Assembly (NCBI GenBank): GCA_963281255.1
Contig: OY725497.1
Coordinates: 2,418,001-2,482,000 of the forward strand
Origin: Aphrocallistes beatrix
Lineage: Eukaryota > Porifera > Hexactinellida > Sceptrulophora > Aphrocallistidae
Reading direction: 5' to 3'
Length of the DNA: 64,000 nucleotides
Each line of letters starts with the position of its first letter. Positions within the stretch are counted from its first letter, which is position 1. A model generated the notes under the pieces. It was not told the DNA's origin and did not search any database. It saw only the letters and a program-made list of their open reading frames with translations. A program made the position numbers and the translations under genes. Shown piece after piece: positions 18,864 to 30,802 of this stretch.

Positions 18864-20979
18864 CAGTCAGGGTCGCTTTTTATGAACCCGCTTAATATAT
18901 TATGAACTAACCTCCTGGTCCCAATTGCATTTTTAGGTAGGATTTGTTTTGAATCAAGTTCGCTTAAGGATACCGCCCTCGAAAAATCTTGATTGGCGTA
19001 AAAAAAAACTGCAAAATGTTTTATTGCTAATTTTATTGTATTACTGATCGGTCCACCATCTGATAGCACTATTTGGACGGCATTTTTTTGTATTTTTTGC
19101 GAAATAACCCCCTAAAGTTTAGCGCTAATAAAAATTGAAAATTATTAGAGGATTTTGACTCATTTACCAGTTAGTTTTTAACTTATTTGATATTTTTTTA
19201 ATGATATGAACCTTCACATTGTATTAGCACCTTTGGAGATTATAAAACACAAAGATTTAAAAGAATGGGCAAATAAAATCCCAACAAAATAGCTCTATAA
19301 GGGAGTTCATTTATATAATCCTCGGGAATTCGCAAGTTTGATCTCAGATATTTAGCGATCACTGGGTCAGAAATAAAATTCTGATCGTTTCAAAAAAAAA
19401 TTTGTTCGGATCCGACCATTTGTTCTTGAGATATCGCATATTATAGGTAAAGTTCGGCCATAATATCCCTCTAAGGTCCCGAAAGAGGCTGATGTCATAT
19501 CTTAAAAACTATTGTAGATATATCATATATTATATCCTTAAATAAAAGGATATATGCGAAAATATATAGGTTCCTCGAACATTCCTTTGTCAAAAAATAA
19601 ATAATTCTCGACTTATCATTGATTTAATTGTAATACAAATTCTATGGAGAACTTTGAATCTATTAGAAAATGGCGAATCTAATCATTAAATATGTGTCCA
19701 AATTTAGCTATTATGCTAAATAGTGAATACAATTGCCGTTAATAATATGTACAGAAAAATTGGAAAACTTTTGATAATTATTTTGAAAGTTCTGGCCTTG
19801 GACCTCGCAGATTCGGTCAAAAACCCCCATTTAGGGTCCAAAAAGAGATATCTCTCTATCTTTGTAAATACAAGTCCAAATTCTTAGTTCTCACTTCCTA
19901 ATATACTTCTTACTAGTGTACATATATGATTCTTTGATAACAATTGCACTACACCCTATGGAATGTTAAGTTTTAGATTTTTGTCATATGATGACGTAGC
20001 ATTTTTCGAAAATCCTAACTTCGAAACTAAAAGTCGTAGACTTTCGCTCTAACTTCCTAATATACTTTTTGGAAGCTTTTTATTCATTCTAAACTGATAG
20101 ATTATACTTCGCAGTGCCAGGAATTTGAAATATTATCTACAATTATCTCAAAATATTCGGAGTTAGGGGCCTCAAGGAAATTTGTGGATTTTCAGGGTAC
20201 TTTTGCTATTTTTGGTAAATATTTGGCTTTAATATACCTAAATCAGCAGTATGGATGCGAATAAATGTCTGTGGATGCTTATGTGCATTATTAATAACTC
20301 ATTTTACATTCTTCTTAACACCTAAACTTAAAATCTCTATATCTCGGGACTTTAAAATTTCAAAATTGACCGTCTTTACAGAATTATTTCTCAAATTTGG
20401 TTTGAGATAGAAGTTTGAAAATTTCAAGAGTTGTTTCATATCATTAGGCGATGAACGTAGGACCACCATTTTTTGGATATATTCTAACTCGGTGATTTTA
20501 TTCATGATTTCCCCAAAAAAACAGACATTTTTGGCCCTTTTTTGGCCCTTTTTTTTCGGACACCGATAAAATTTACAATATTTGTCATTTTAACTTTCTT
20601 CTGGTCCTATGAAGTTGCAAATATGGTAGACTATCTATGATTCGATTTTGGAAGCGTTTGATTCCTTGGTATGTCCTAAACAATTCATTGAGTGCCTAAA
20701 TTTCTACCATTAAGATGTGCTAGCGGAAAATTTAAAAAACAGACTTTGAGACACTGTATCTCAAAATCTAGAAATGAGAATCAAAAACGGTTTGGAATGT
20801 GCCAGTATTTCTTGATGGAGATACCTCCCCACGCTTAACATCTCTTATAGCTCTACTTTCATCGTATGCTGTAATGCAAATCATATGTTTTTTCGAGGGC
20901 GGTATCCTTAATATGAAGTATCTCTATTATGAACAGATTTTTTGGCCCCCTGGTGATTCACAATAAGCGACCCTGACTG
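18864..20979. mobile_element. 185-bp-type TA MITE, middle of the nest
   Basis: It begins CAGTCAGGGTCGCTTTTTAT, ends TAAGCGACCCTGACTG, and is flanked by TA. It is the same element that stands uninterrupted at 38460-38644. Here it is split by family B at a TTAA. Confidence 0.9.
18968..20907 (+). mobile_element. Family B, complete, innermost element
   Basis: The ends are GGATACCGCCCTCGAAAAA, inverted on the right, with TTAA on both sides (18964-18967, 20908-20911). The undisturbed MITE at 38573-38576 has one TTAA at this spot, proving a clean insertion with a TTAA duplication (or a TA duplication with an extra T/A in the ends). It is about 1.94 kb, with no coding frame of note. The TTAA target suggests piggyBac or Kolobok; ends starting GG rather than CC make me lean to Kolobok, weakly. 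Confidence 0.85.
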
Positions 20980-21651
20980 TAATTAGAATGTGTAGTTTGC
21001 GAAGTTGAGTATTTCTTACAGTTTGAGTACGAGTACGTATTTTATTATGGATAAACCCAGTTTAATACTATTTGTATGGCGGTTTTCGTGCTGGTCGAAT
21101 ACTTTTATCCTGCTAGTGTATAATCATGCTCACAATAATAAACATTAATGGAGTGTACCCTACTCCTGTCTTATCCATGTTTCAAATTTTGAATCTATGT
21201 GATTTATTTATTAGTCATCACGCATCACCATTGTATCTCAGTGCTAAAAGTGATTAGTTTTAAGGTTGGCCTTTCCTATAATAGCTAACTTTTGACTTTT
21301 TCAACCGATTCATTTAATTTTTTCAGTGCAGAATTTGATCGCAGGGTTATCTGCAAAACTGCATTAATAGTTGAAATATTGCAACAGATAAAATTTTTTT
21401 TAAAAAAATTTTGTCATTTTACAAGGAAGAAATCGGACACAATATGCATACAATCCTTTAGAAACTCTTCAAATTCATTCATAAATCGATGATCTAACTA
21501 ATGAACAGACATACTTTTGAAATTTTGAAAATTCTTAAAAATTCACACCAAAACACCCGAGGAAATTTATTTTTAGTAATTTTGACACTGTTTTTTTCAT
21601 AATTCTCTTTTTATTCCTGATATCAAAAATATGTCTGTTCATTATGTTCTA

Positions 21652-22997
21652 CAGGGTGTCTCAAAAGTTTTTTCCGGTTTTATAATTTATCAAAATATTC
21701 CTTTTACATCAGTGCTTGCATTTAAACTCGCCCTTTTTTGATAATATTTATCTTGAACGGTCATAATGTTTGAATGAAATACAAATCAATTGTATTTGTT
21801 AACATCTCGTGATTTTCTTGACCTCACTTCATCATCAATATATAGTTTATATTATGGATGTCCAAAATTCCAGAATTGGTAAGAGATTACGTGCAATTGG
21901 TATGTTAGAATCTGGTATTAGCCAGAAACAGATTGCTCAGACCTTAGGGGTTACAGTTAAGACTGTTTGGAATTGGAAAACGAAGATTCTATCAGGCAAA
22001 TCCATGGCGGACAAACCTCGGTCTGGGCGTCCAACACGGCTTTCTCGCGTTCCTAAAATAATTATTAGAAAATCTCTAGGCAAACGTTGGCAGTCTACGC
22101 GAAAACTTGCTTGTATCGTTTCGAAAAATTCACAGAGAGTTAGTAAAGACACTATACATCGGTATTTAAGGAATACCATCGGAGCAAAGCCATACAAAAG
22201 ACCTTCGCAACCAAAATTGTCGGAAAAACAGAAGGAACAGAGGCTGTAATTCTGCCTTAGTCATAAATTTTGGGATGAACAGGATTGGAAAAGGGTTCTT
22301 TTTAGTGACGAGAGTTCTTTTGAACTTTTCCATCCAACAAATCGGCAGAACGATCGGGTTTGGAGTCAGAATGCGCGAAACATTGAGCCTATTCAGACAG
22401 TTAAATTCCCGCCTAAAATCATGGTCTGGGGGATGATGAGTGGCACTGGGATCTCGGAACTCCATTTTCTTCCTCCTAAACAATCTGTAAATGCAGAATA
22501 CTATATAAAAGAAATTTTGGAGAAGTCCTGCCTTTCTACCTTGAAGAGAAGGAAAACTACAGGCCCAGTGACAGAACGGAAAATGTGTCGCTTGATGTCC
22601 GAGGCCATTTTTATGCAGGATGGGGCTCCTGCCCATACCGCCAAAAAGACGCAAACCTGGCTTTCCAATAATATTCCAGGGTACTGGGCTAAAGGAATTT
22701 GGCCTAGCAATTCACCAGATTTAAATCCCATTGAAAATCTTTGGGCGATTATTCAAGCAGAGCTTGACAAGAAGATACCAGCCACCAATTTGTCAGAGCT
22801 CGCTAATTACCTGAAAAATATCTGGAATGGACTCACACCGTCGATTTTGGAGAATTTAATCTCAGGGATGCCTGCTCGAATTAATTCTTGTATCCAACTT
22901 AGAGGAGATTATATTGGCAAATAATATAAGATTTCTATACTATAGTTTACAAGTTGTGGATATTAGTACAACCGAAAAAAACTTTTGAGACACCCTG
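21652..22997 (+). mobile_element. Tc1/mariner-superfamily transposon, 1346 bp, DD37E type
   Basis: The TIRs begin CAGGGTGTCTCAAAAGTTTT on both sides and are close to identical for about 28 bases. TA flanks both ends (21650-21651, 22998-22999). The paralogous family D copy has the empty site at 26711-26712 (GCTCTACTCTTCG). It encodes one transposase. Confidence 0.92.
21854..22924 (+). pseudogene. DD37E Tc1-type transposase, one premature stop
   Basis: The predicted 356-codon protein cuts and pastes the element by binding its TIRs. The N-terminal ~60 residues form a helix-turn-helix region (LESGISQKQIAQTLGVTVKT, then the GRP hook RSGRPTR). The catalytic D of FSDESSF is followed by MQDGAPAH and SPDLNPIENLW. 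Counting from the D of QDG to the E of PIENLW gives 37 residues between, so the triad spacing is DD37E rather than the DD34E of Tc1. The only obvious defect is TAA at 22247-22249 (codon 132) between the DNA-binding and catalytic parts; the frame is otherwise open to TAA 22922-22924. I chose ATG 21854 because the upstream codons look non-coding. This is the youngest-looking transposase in the window, although unable to make a full protein as assembled. Confidence 0.9.
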
Positions 22998-23913
22998 TAC
23001 TCTTCGAGATCTATCAAAAACCTGAAGTTATCACCTTTATAATTGCTGACAAAAAAAGTCTCAGAAAATAGGATTTAGAAAATATTTATATAAGTCCCTC
23101 AATTTCTATTAGCTTTAACTGCTTTGGAATATTAAATAACATGCAAATATCCTTATTCGACAACTTATAGCAGTTAGCTTTAAAATATGATATATCAAAA
23201 TTTTTCACCATCAAAAGTGTGAAAAACTGGTCAGTGATGACTGGCCACCCAAAAATAACCACATTCGATAGTATCCGCAGGAATCCCAGATCAATAACTT
23301 CTTTGAACCATGTCAGATCATCATTTAAAAATTCATGCTCAGCACTAAATTTCCAGCAATTTGATATATATATTGACCATATTTGGAGATTTTTTGGATT
23401 TCCGTGCATAGCAACGGCCAGGAATTTTTCCCACCATATGCCTTAAGTGGCACAGGTGGCAGGGAAACGGGCCCATTGAAGGAAATCAACTAAAGTTTAG
23501 TGGAAGAGGTCGGAGGGACAGTTTCCATTGATATCACAATGTTTACACTTGTTTAATATTATATTCAAGGGATTGTGCCACTTTGGCAAAAGTGGCACAC
23601 ATTAGAATGTGTTCCAATACTTTTGGCCAGGTAGTGTATATCAAATTGCTGGAAATTTAGTGCTGAGGACGAATTTAGCATTAAAATGATGATCAGACAT
23701 GGTTCAAAGAAGTTATGGATATGAGACATTTCGGTTCAAAAATGTGTTCTTTTTTTGGCGACACCAGGTGGTACAAGTGGCTAATATTAGCATTGAAATT
23801 CTAAAAATCGAAATTAATGTTTAGAACCCCTTTAGAGATCTAAAAATGATTAAAAAGGCCCTTGGCAAATTTCTGATAAAAAACAAAATGCCCATAGGAA
23901 AGGCCAACCTTAA

Positions 23914-24470
23914 GGTGAGCCATTTCGTCAACCGACATATCAAAAATCAAGACATATTTGGGGTACCATTGGATTCAAAATAGACCATTCGATTCAATAT
24001 TTTCTCCGTGGGATTTACTTCATTATTAAATTATTTTGTGCATTTTTATATAATATAAATAATCTAGGTCAATTAGATGGATATCTCTATTCAAGAGGAT
24101 TTAAATTATTTAGTGAAGAAAGTTGAAATACTTATTGATAGATTAAATGTAAGGCTATTACTTTTTCAATATTCAGCTAACTCTGAATTTGCTAAACAAT
24201 TCGAGAAAATTGGTCAGAAAAGTATATTAATTCGTTTTAGAGAGACTTTATTAACGATGCAAAAGGTAGTTGAAAAGTACGATTCATTGAGTAGAGTTTA
24301 TTCTCTAGTGAACATTGACTTGCGAAGAGAATTTCAGATTAAATACTCTATTTTGATTCTTCTCTTTAGAGGATTATCTATTGAATTTATCTGACGATTA
24401 TATATTACTTCATGTTAATTACATTTCAATTCATAGCTACAATCATGTTAATGATAAGCCTATAATATCT
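23914..24470. other. Spacer between TTAA elements, with a 105-codon ORF
   Basis: This appears to be single-copy within the window. A plus-strand frame 24077-24394 (start MDISIQEDLNYLVKKVEILI) predicts a mostly helical, possibly coiled-coil polypeptide. I recognise no family. It lies 7.6 kb upstream of the TOPBP1 exon on the same strand, and could be an exon of an unrelated small gene or chance. Confidence 0.3.
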
Positions 24471-24474
24471 TTAA

Positions 24475-26321
24475 GGATACTGCCCTCGAAAAACATTGGC
24501 TGACGTAAAAAAACTGAAAAATTTTTTTTGTTAATTCCATTGTATTACTGAGTGGTCTACCATCCAGTCGTACTATTTGGACGGTATTTATTTTCATTTT
24601 TACGAGTTAACCCCCTAAAGTTTATCGTTGCTAAAAATTGTAAAATTATTTGCTTTTCGGCGCATTCATCAATTAGTTTCTTACTTATTTGAGATTCTTT
24701 TATTGATATGGCACTCAAAATTGTTTTAGCCTCTGGAGATTATATAACACAATGAATTAGAAGAAAAGCCGATAAAATCCATTCAGAATAGTTCTATAAG
24801 GGAGTTCATTTCTAAAATGCTCTGGAAATGTCCAGTTTGATATCAGATATTTAGGGACAATTGTATCAGAAATAAAAGTATGATTATTTAAAAAAAGATC
24901 ATTCAGATCCGACCATTTGTTCGTGAGCTATCGCTTATTATAGGTAAAGTTCGGGAATAATACCTCTCTATGGTCCCGAAATAGGATGATGTCATATCTA
25001 ACTTTTGAAGATATATAATATATTATAACTAAAATGAAAGGATACTATATATGATAATATATAGGTTCCTCAAACATCTCTTTGTCAAAAAATAAATATT
25101 TCTCGACTTATCATTGGCTTTATTATAATAGAGAATAATTGGAGCACTTTTCATAATTATTTTGGATGCTCTGGCCTTGAACCTCCCAGATTCGGTCAAA
25201 ACCCACCATTTATGGTCCAAAAAGAGATATCTCTATCTCTGTAAATATACTATGCCCAAATTCTTAGTTCTCAATTCCTAATATACTTTTTATACTTTTT
25301 AACTGAATATATATTGTTCATTGATAATAATTGCATCACATCCTATGGTATGTTAAGTTTTAGATCTTTATAATATGATGACGTAGCATTTTGGAAATCC
25401 TGAATTCGAAACCAAATTCGTAGACTCTCGTTCTTACTTCCTAATATATACTTTTTAGAAGCTTTTTATTGAATTCTAAACTGATAGATTTACTTTTTGA
25501 TGCTAGGACTATTAATTATTATTCCCAATTGGTTCAAAATATTCGTGGTTATGAGCCTCGAGTACACATAAATGCTTTTATTAGTGTTTAAATTCCCTTT
25601 TTACATTGTTCTTAACAATAAAACTTAAAATCTCTATATGTCGGGAGATTTCAAAATTGACCTTCTTTAAAATAAAAAAGGTTAGAAAGATTTAGAGCTT
25701 ATAATTTCAAGCGTTGTTCCATATCATTAGGCGATCAAGGTAGGACCACTCGATTTTGCTATCTTATAACTTAGTGATATTACTGCTGATTTACCAAATG
25801 AAACAGAGGTTTTCCGAGTTTTTTTTAACTTTTTTTCAGACCCATATAAAATTTACAATTTTGTCATTTTAACTTTCTTTTTGGTCGTATGAGGAGGCGA
25901 ATATGCTAGACTACCTATGATTCGATTTTGGAAGCATTTGTTTCCTTGGCATCTCCTCAAATTTATTTTGAGTGCCCGGGGGTCTACCATTAGGATGTGG
26001 TAGCGAAAAACGAAAGAAAGCTTAACTTTGAGACACTACTATATCTCAAAAACTAGAAATGATAATCAAAAGCTGTTTGGAAAGCGTAAGTATTTCTAGA
26101 AGGGGATACGTGCCCACGCTTAACATCTCATATAACTCTACTTTCATTGTATCCTGTAAGCAGTGTTTCCCTCAGGATTTTTGGGAAACGCTTTTATTTC
26201 ACAATATTTGTGCGGTTTATTTGAGTAAATCGCATTATTTAACAACAAAATCACGAAAAGCTAAGCTCGGCGAGAAACACTGGCTGTAAGCCAAATCGTA
26301 TGATTTTCGCGGGCAGTATCC
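24475..26321 (+). mobile_element. Family B, complete copy
   Basis: Ends GGATACTGCCCTCGAAAAA and (inverted) GGATACTGCCCGCGAAAA, with TTAA on both sides (24471-24474, 26322-26325). About 1.85 kb, carrying a 122-bp hAT-like MITE at 26161-26282. Its right TTAA doubles as the left TTAA of the next family D copy. Confidence 0.82.
26161..26282. mobile_element. hAT-like MITE, 122 bp
   Basis: Ends CAGTGTTTCCCTCAGG and CAGTGTTTCTCGCCGAG (read inward). Flanking octamers CCTGTAAG (26153-26160) and GCTGTAAG (26283-26290) match at 7 of 8 positions, the target length of hAT elements. The other family B copies lack this insertion. Confidence 0.8.
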
Positions 26322-27164
26322 TTAAGGTTGGCCTTTCCTAAAATAGCTAACTTTTGACTTTTTGAACCAATTCATTTAATTTTTTCAGTGCAGATTTGAA
26401 TCGCCGAGTTATCTACAAAACTGCATTAATAATTGGAATATTGCAGCAAATAAAATCTTTTTTAAAAAATTTAGTCATTTTACAAGGATGAAATCGGACA
26501 CAATATGCTTACAATCCTTTAGAAACTTTTCAAATTCATTCATAAATCGATGATCTAACTAATGAACAGACAAATTTTTGAAATTTGGAAAATTGTTAAA
26601 AATTCACACCAAAACACTCGATGAATTTTATTTTTAGTAATTTTGACACTATTTTTTTCATAATTCTCTTTTTATTCCTAATATCAAAAATCTGTCTGTT
26701 GATTATGCTCTACTCTTCGAGATCTATCAAAAACCGTTGAGTTTCGCCCCTATGTTGAATTTACAAAAAGTTATCACCTTTATAATTGCTAAAAAAAAAG
26801 CCTCAGAAAATAGGATTTAGAAAATATTTATACGTAATAAGTCCCTCAATTTCCATTAGTTTTAACTGCTTTGGAATATTAAATAACATGCAAATATCCT
26901 TATTCATAGCATTCTATATACATACTAAGGCAATTGCACTCACCCAAAAATTAGTACCATGGATTGGTTAAATACTTCAAAACCAATAATTCTGATATTG
27001 TAGATATTTCAATTTTCCATCAATTTAGGCATTCACCCACCCTGACAAACTAACTATTATATCAGAATAATTGAAATGAGATATGTTATTTGGTTTTTAA
27101 TGCACATAATCGAATTATTTAATACTTAATACATACAAAATATCAAAAGAATAGTTAATCACAA

Positions 27165-27455
27165 TATTGAGACTTGAGGGACAGATTTGACTTAGCTTGA
27201 GAGATAGACTTGAATTAGCTTGAGAGAGACTTGACTTAGCTTGAGGGACAGACTTGACTTAGCTTGAGAGATAGACTTGACTTAGCTTGAGGGACAGACT
27301 TGACTTAGCTTGAGGGACAGACTTGACTTAGCTTGAGAGACAGACTTGACTTAGCTAGAGACAGACTTGACTTAGCTTGAGACAGACTTGACTTAGCATG
27401 AGAGACAGACTTGACTTAGCTTGAGGGACAGAATTGACTTGACTTGAGACCTGAG
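27165..27455. repeat. Minisatellite, ~24-bp GACAGACTTGACTTAGCTTGAG units
   Basis: About a dozen imperfect units of the type GACTTAGCTTGAGAGACAGA, some shortened. A related array lies at 54310-54545 at the equivalent position of a paralogous element. Confidence 0.9.
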
Positions 27456-27760
27456 ACTTGAGGCATCATAAGGGAACAATCACACCCCGGCCTTTCAATA
27501 GGATATAGTCACACATTCCGGACTTCTACAGTCTGTGAAGTCGACTAAATAAACAAAGAATATATTAAATTAGTTCTTGAATTTAGCCAGTTTACTATTC
27601 TCTTGTTTCAATACAAGTGCATTATATATAGGTCTTAACTTTATTAGAAGTGTACAATGTTCTAGTTCCATAGTAGCACATGCCAAATGAATAATATTAG
27701 TACGGGAAGAGCCAGAATAAATCTTTTAAATTTCTGCTGAGGGTGTAGATACATCGTCGT

Positions 27761-27913
27761 CATAGGCGTAACTCTAGGGGTGGCAGGGGTAGCGTGCCAC
27801 CCAGACCTAAATGTTATGTTGACTTGGGGTGGAATGCCACATTAGTTTGATATATGTTTACAAATCTCGCCACCCCAGCTAACCGTGAAAAAAACAAAAT
27901 AGTTACGCCTATG
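27761..27913. mobile_element. hAT-like MITE, 153 bp, TSD ATCGTCGT
   Basis: Ends CATAGGCGTAACT, inverted on the right. The octamer ATCGTCGT flanks both sides (27753-27760, 27914-27921), and the paralogous segment has one ATCGTCGT at 56050-56057. The inside has a GGGGTGGC...GCCACCCC inverted motif. The 8-bp target fits hAT; the class is otherwise inferred. Confidence 0.85.
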
Positions 27914-28092
27914 ATCGTCGTTAAATGACTATTCTTCCCTACCCAATTCACATTGAACATTTTCTAAACACCATTAACGAATTTCAAGAACTCAACAGTT
28001 TAGTTCTGGTCTAAACTGTTCTTATCCATGATATAAGCTAACAGTCCGGCTGAAGTTGACTAATGGAAAATCATAAGGGCCAAAATTACATT

Positions 28093-28132
28093 TCGCCTTT
28101 CCAACCTGACAACCAGCAGGCTTGTCAGGTTT
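28093..28132. other. Hairpin inside the P-like element
   Basis: CGCCTTTCCAACCTGACA pairs with TGTCAGGTTTGAAAGGCG apart from a small bulge. The paralogue at 56208-56240 keeps the left arm but not the right, so the palindrome is recent or was lost there. Confidence 0.45.
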
Positions 28133-28879
28133 GAAAGGCGAGGTGAAATGTCCCGATGTTAATTTGAAGCACGTTTAGATAAATTGCACTTATCCGAATT
28201 TAAAAAAAGGTACTCATGCCCACGTTTTTGTAGTAACGAGGATTGCATTTACTAAATTTGGGGAAGGCAGCACTTTTTCTTAGTCTTTTAAATTCAGTCA
28301 ATTGTTTCTACCAACTTGAGTATGTATGTATAATATTATATGCATGATTCAAGTATAATTAACTACATTACTTAAGAAATCACTCACCCGGGATTTTGTT
28401 GATCTGGTAGTATTCACACGTCTTGGAATGGCTCGATACCATTTTCACGAAGAGCACCATCTTTGGGAAATTGAAAACTTCATGAAGTGTTCCACTCCTC
28501 TGTAATTGGAAGTAGAGTCAGGCGCGAGAGAAGACATCTCGTCCAAATAATGATTTATGCAATTAGTGTTGTCAAGTGAGGTATTATAAATGAGTAATAG
28601 AAATAATATGCAGCAAAACAATACATTATTGCTATACACTAGTGTTGAATGTGAAGTAAATATAAATATTGTGGTTACATAATATTTTCAAAATGAATAT
28701 TTAAACAACCATGAACTCACAATATGAGATAATTATATAGTTGATAATAACAGTTATTTAATTAGCGGTTTTAGGATTGAAGTATTTAACCAATCCATGG
28801 TACCAATTTTTGGGTCAGTGCCATTGCCTTAGTATACAGAATGCTATGCCTTATTCAAACAACTTATAGCAGTACTTAA

Positions 28880-30802
28880 GGATACCGCCCGTGTAAAATC
28901 CTTAGGTTTGGCTTACAGCATGTATCAAGAATAGAGATATATAAGATGTTAAGCGTGGGCAGGTAGTGCAATTAAAAAATATTGAGACATGCCAAACAGT
29001 TTTTGGTTCGCATTTCTAGTTTTTTAGTTACAGCGTCTCAAAGTCGGTTTTATTCCGTTCTTCCCTAGCACATCTTAATGGTAAGCCCTCCTCCACTCTG
29101 TGATTTTTTTAAAGCACATGTTTGGAACAAATGCTTCGAAAATTTATTCATAGATAGTCTATCATATTTGCCACTTCATAGGACCAGAAGAAAGTTTAGA
29201 TTAGAAAAATTGTAAATTTTATCGGTGTCCGAATAAAAAGGGCCAAAAAACGGCGAACAAAGCCCGATTTTCTTTGGAAATCAGCAATAAAATCACAAAT
29301 TTGTAAGATATCGAAAATCGAGAGGTCCTACGCTCATCGCCTAATGATATGGAACAACTGAAATTTTCAAACCTCTATCTCAAAGCAATTTTGAGTTAAA
29401 ATTTTTGAAAGACGGTCAATTTTGGAATTTTAAAGTCCCGAGATATAGGGATTTGAAGTTTTGATGTTAAGAACGATGTAAAATGAGCTATTAACGATAA
29501 ATAAAAGCATCCATGGACATTTAATCGCATGTATACTAATGAATTAGATGTATTCCAACAGATTTTGGTGAAAATAGCAAAATTATACTGAAAATTTACA
29601 AATTACCTTGAGGCCTCTAACCCCGAATATTTTGAACCCATTAGGGAATATAATTCATATTACTAGCACTACAAAGTATAATTCATCGGTTTAAAATGAA
29701 TAAAGAGCTTCTAAAAAGTATATTAGGAAGTTAGAGCGAGAGTCTACGACTTTTAGTTTTCAAGTTAGGATTTTCGAAAATGCTGCGTCATCACGTGATA
29801 AAAATTTAAAACTTAGCATTCCATTTCATGTAGTACACTTATTATTTAAGAATCAGATAGATACTGTCTTGAAAAGTATATTAGGAATTGAGAGCTAAGA
29901 ATTTGGGTGTATTTTTCCCGAGATATGGAAGAATCTGTTTTTGGACCATAAATGGGGGGCTTTGACCGTTTTTTGGAGATAATGCTTTGAATTTCCAAAA
30001 TAATCATGTTTAGTGCTTCAAAATTTCTGTATACATTGCTAGTGACTATTGCATTGTTTTTTGAGTATAATAGCTACTTTTGGGAACTTATTCCATGACA
30101 AGATTTGCTATTTTCTAATATATTCAAAGTTCTCCATAGAATTTGTATTATAATAAAATCGATGATAAGTCAAGAAATATTTACTTTTTGACAAAGAGAT
30201 GTTTGAGGAACCTATATATTATCATATATATCCTTTCATTTAAGATTATAATAGATTATATATCTTCAATAGTTTTTAAGCATTGACATCGAGCACTTTC
30301 GGGGCCATAGAGAGGTTTTATGTCCGAACTTTACATACAATATACTATAACTTACGAACTAATGGTCGGATCTGAACAAATTTTTTTAAAAAATGTTCAG
30401 AATTCTTTTCTATATACAATAGCTAATATCACAATGGCCATTTCCCGAGCATTTTTGAAATGAAGTCCCTCATAAAGATATTTTTGATTGGATTTTAAGT
30501 GCCTCTTTTTCTAAATTCATCTGTTTTATAATATTTAAAGGGGCCAAAACCATTTTGAGGTTCATATAATTGAAAAAATTGCAGATAAGCTGGAAAATAA
30601 TTGATGATTGCGCCGCAAAACCACGAATAACTATCCGATTTAGTACTACTGAGCTTTAGATGCTCATTTCTAGAATATCAAAATAAATACCGTCCAACAA
30701 GTACGATTATATGGTAGACTACTCAATAATCCGATGAAATTAACAATAAAAAATTTCACCATTTTTTTTTATGTCAGGCGATGTTTTTCGAGGGCGGTAT
30801 CC
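28880..30802 (-). mobile_element. Family B, complete copy, reverse
   Basis: Ends GGATACCGCCCGTGTAAAA and (inverted) GGATACCGCCCTCGAAAAA, TTAA on both sides (28876-28879, 30803-30806). About 1.92 kb, reading opposite to 18968-20907. Confidence 0.85.

Larger units (their letters stand above)
18533..21118. mobile_element. Outer Tc1-like MITE of a three-level nest
   Basis: The ends CAGTACCCGGGCAAAAGTAT and CACTAGCAGGATAAAAGTAT (right side read inward) start inverted arms of roughly 90 bases or more (TCGACCA-CACGAA, CCATACAAATAGTATTAAA), with TA on both sides (18531-18532, 21119-21120). No transposase is present. A second MITE is inserted at 18864-20979. Confidence 0.85.
21264..23909 (+). mobile_element. 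Family D, complete copy split by a Tc1-type element
   Basis: The ends GGTTGGCCTTTCCTAT are inverted at the right, and TTAA sits on both sides (21260-21263, 23910-23913). Non-coding. It contains the DD37E transposon 21652-22997 and, near 23430-23637, a piece of a CACTACCTGGCCAAAAGTAT-type MITE end. Confidence 0.8.
26905..28848. mobile_element. P-like element, TSD CCTTATT
   Basis: The left end is CATAGCATTCTATATACATA; the right, read inward, CATAGCATTCTGTATACTAA. The arms stay complementary for about 100 bases (AAGGCAATTG, CCATGGATTGGTTAAATACT). The heptamer CCTTATT flanks both ends (26898-26904, 28849-28855). The other family D copy has one CCTTATT at 23151-23157, the empty site. The inside holds a minisatellite and a 153-bp MITE but no transposase. 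54240-56920 is a diverged partial relative. Confidence 0.85.

Noticed and set aside
22166..22654. 162-codon minus-strand ORF
   Set aside because: It is the shadow of the DD37E transposase on the other strand.
27165..27455. CRISPR-like regular array
   Set aside because: Units are contiguous and variable in length without spacers; it is a minisatellite in eukaryotic DNA.
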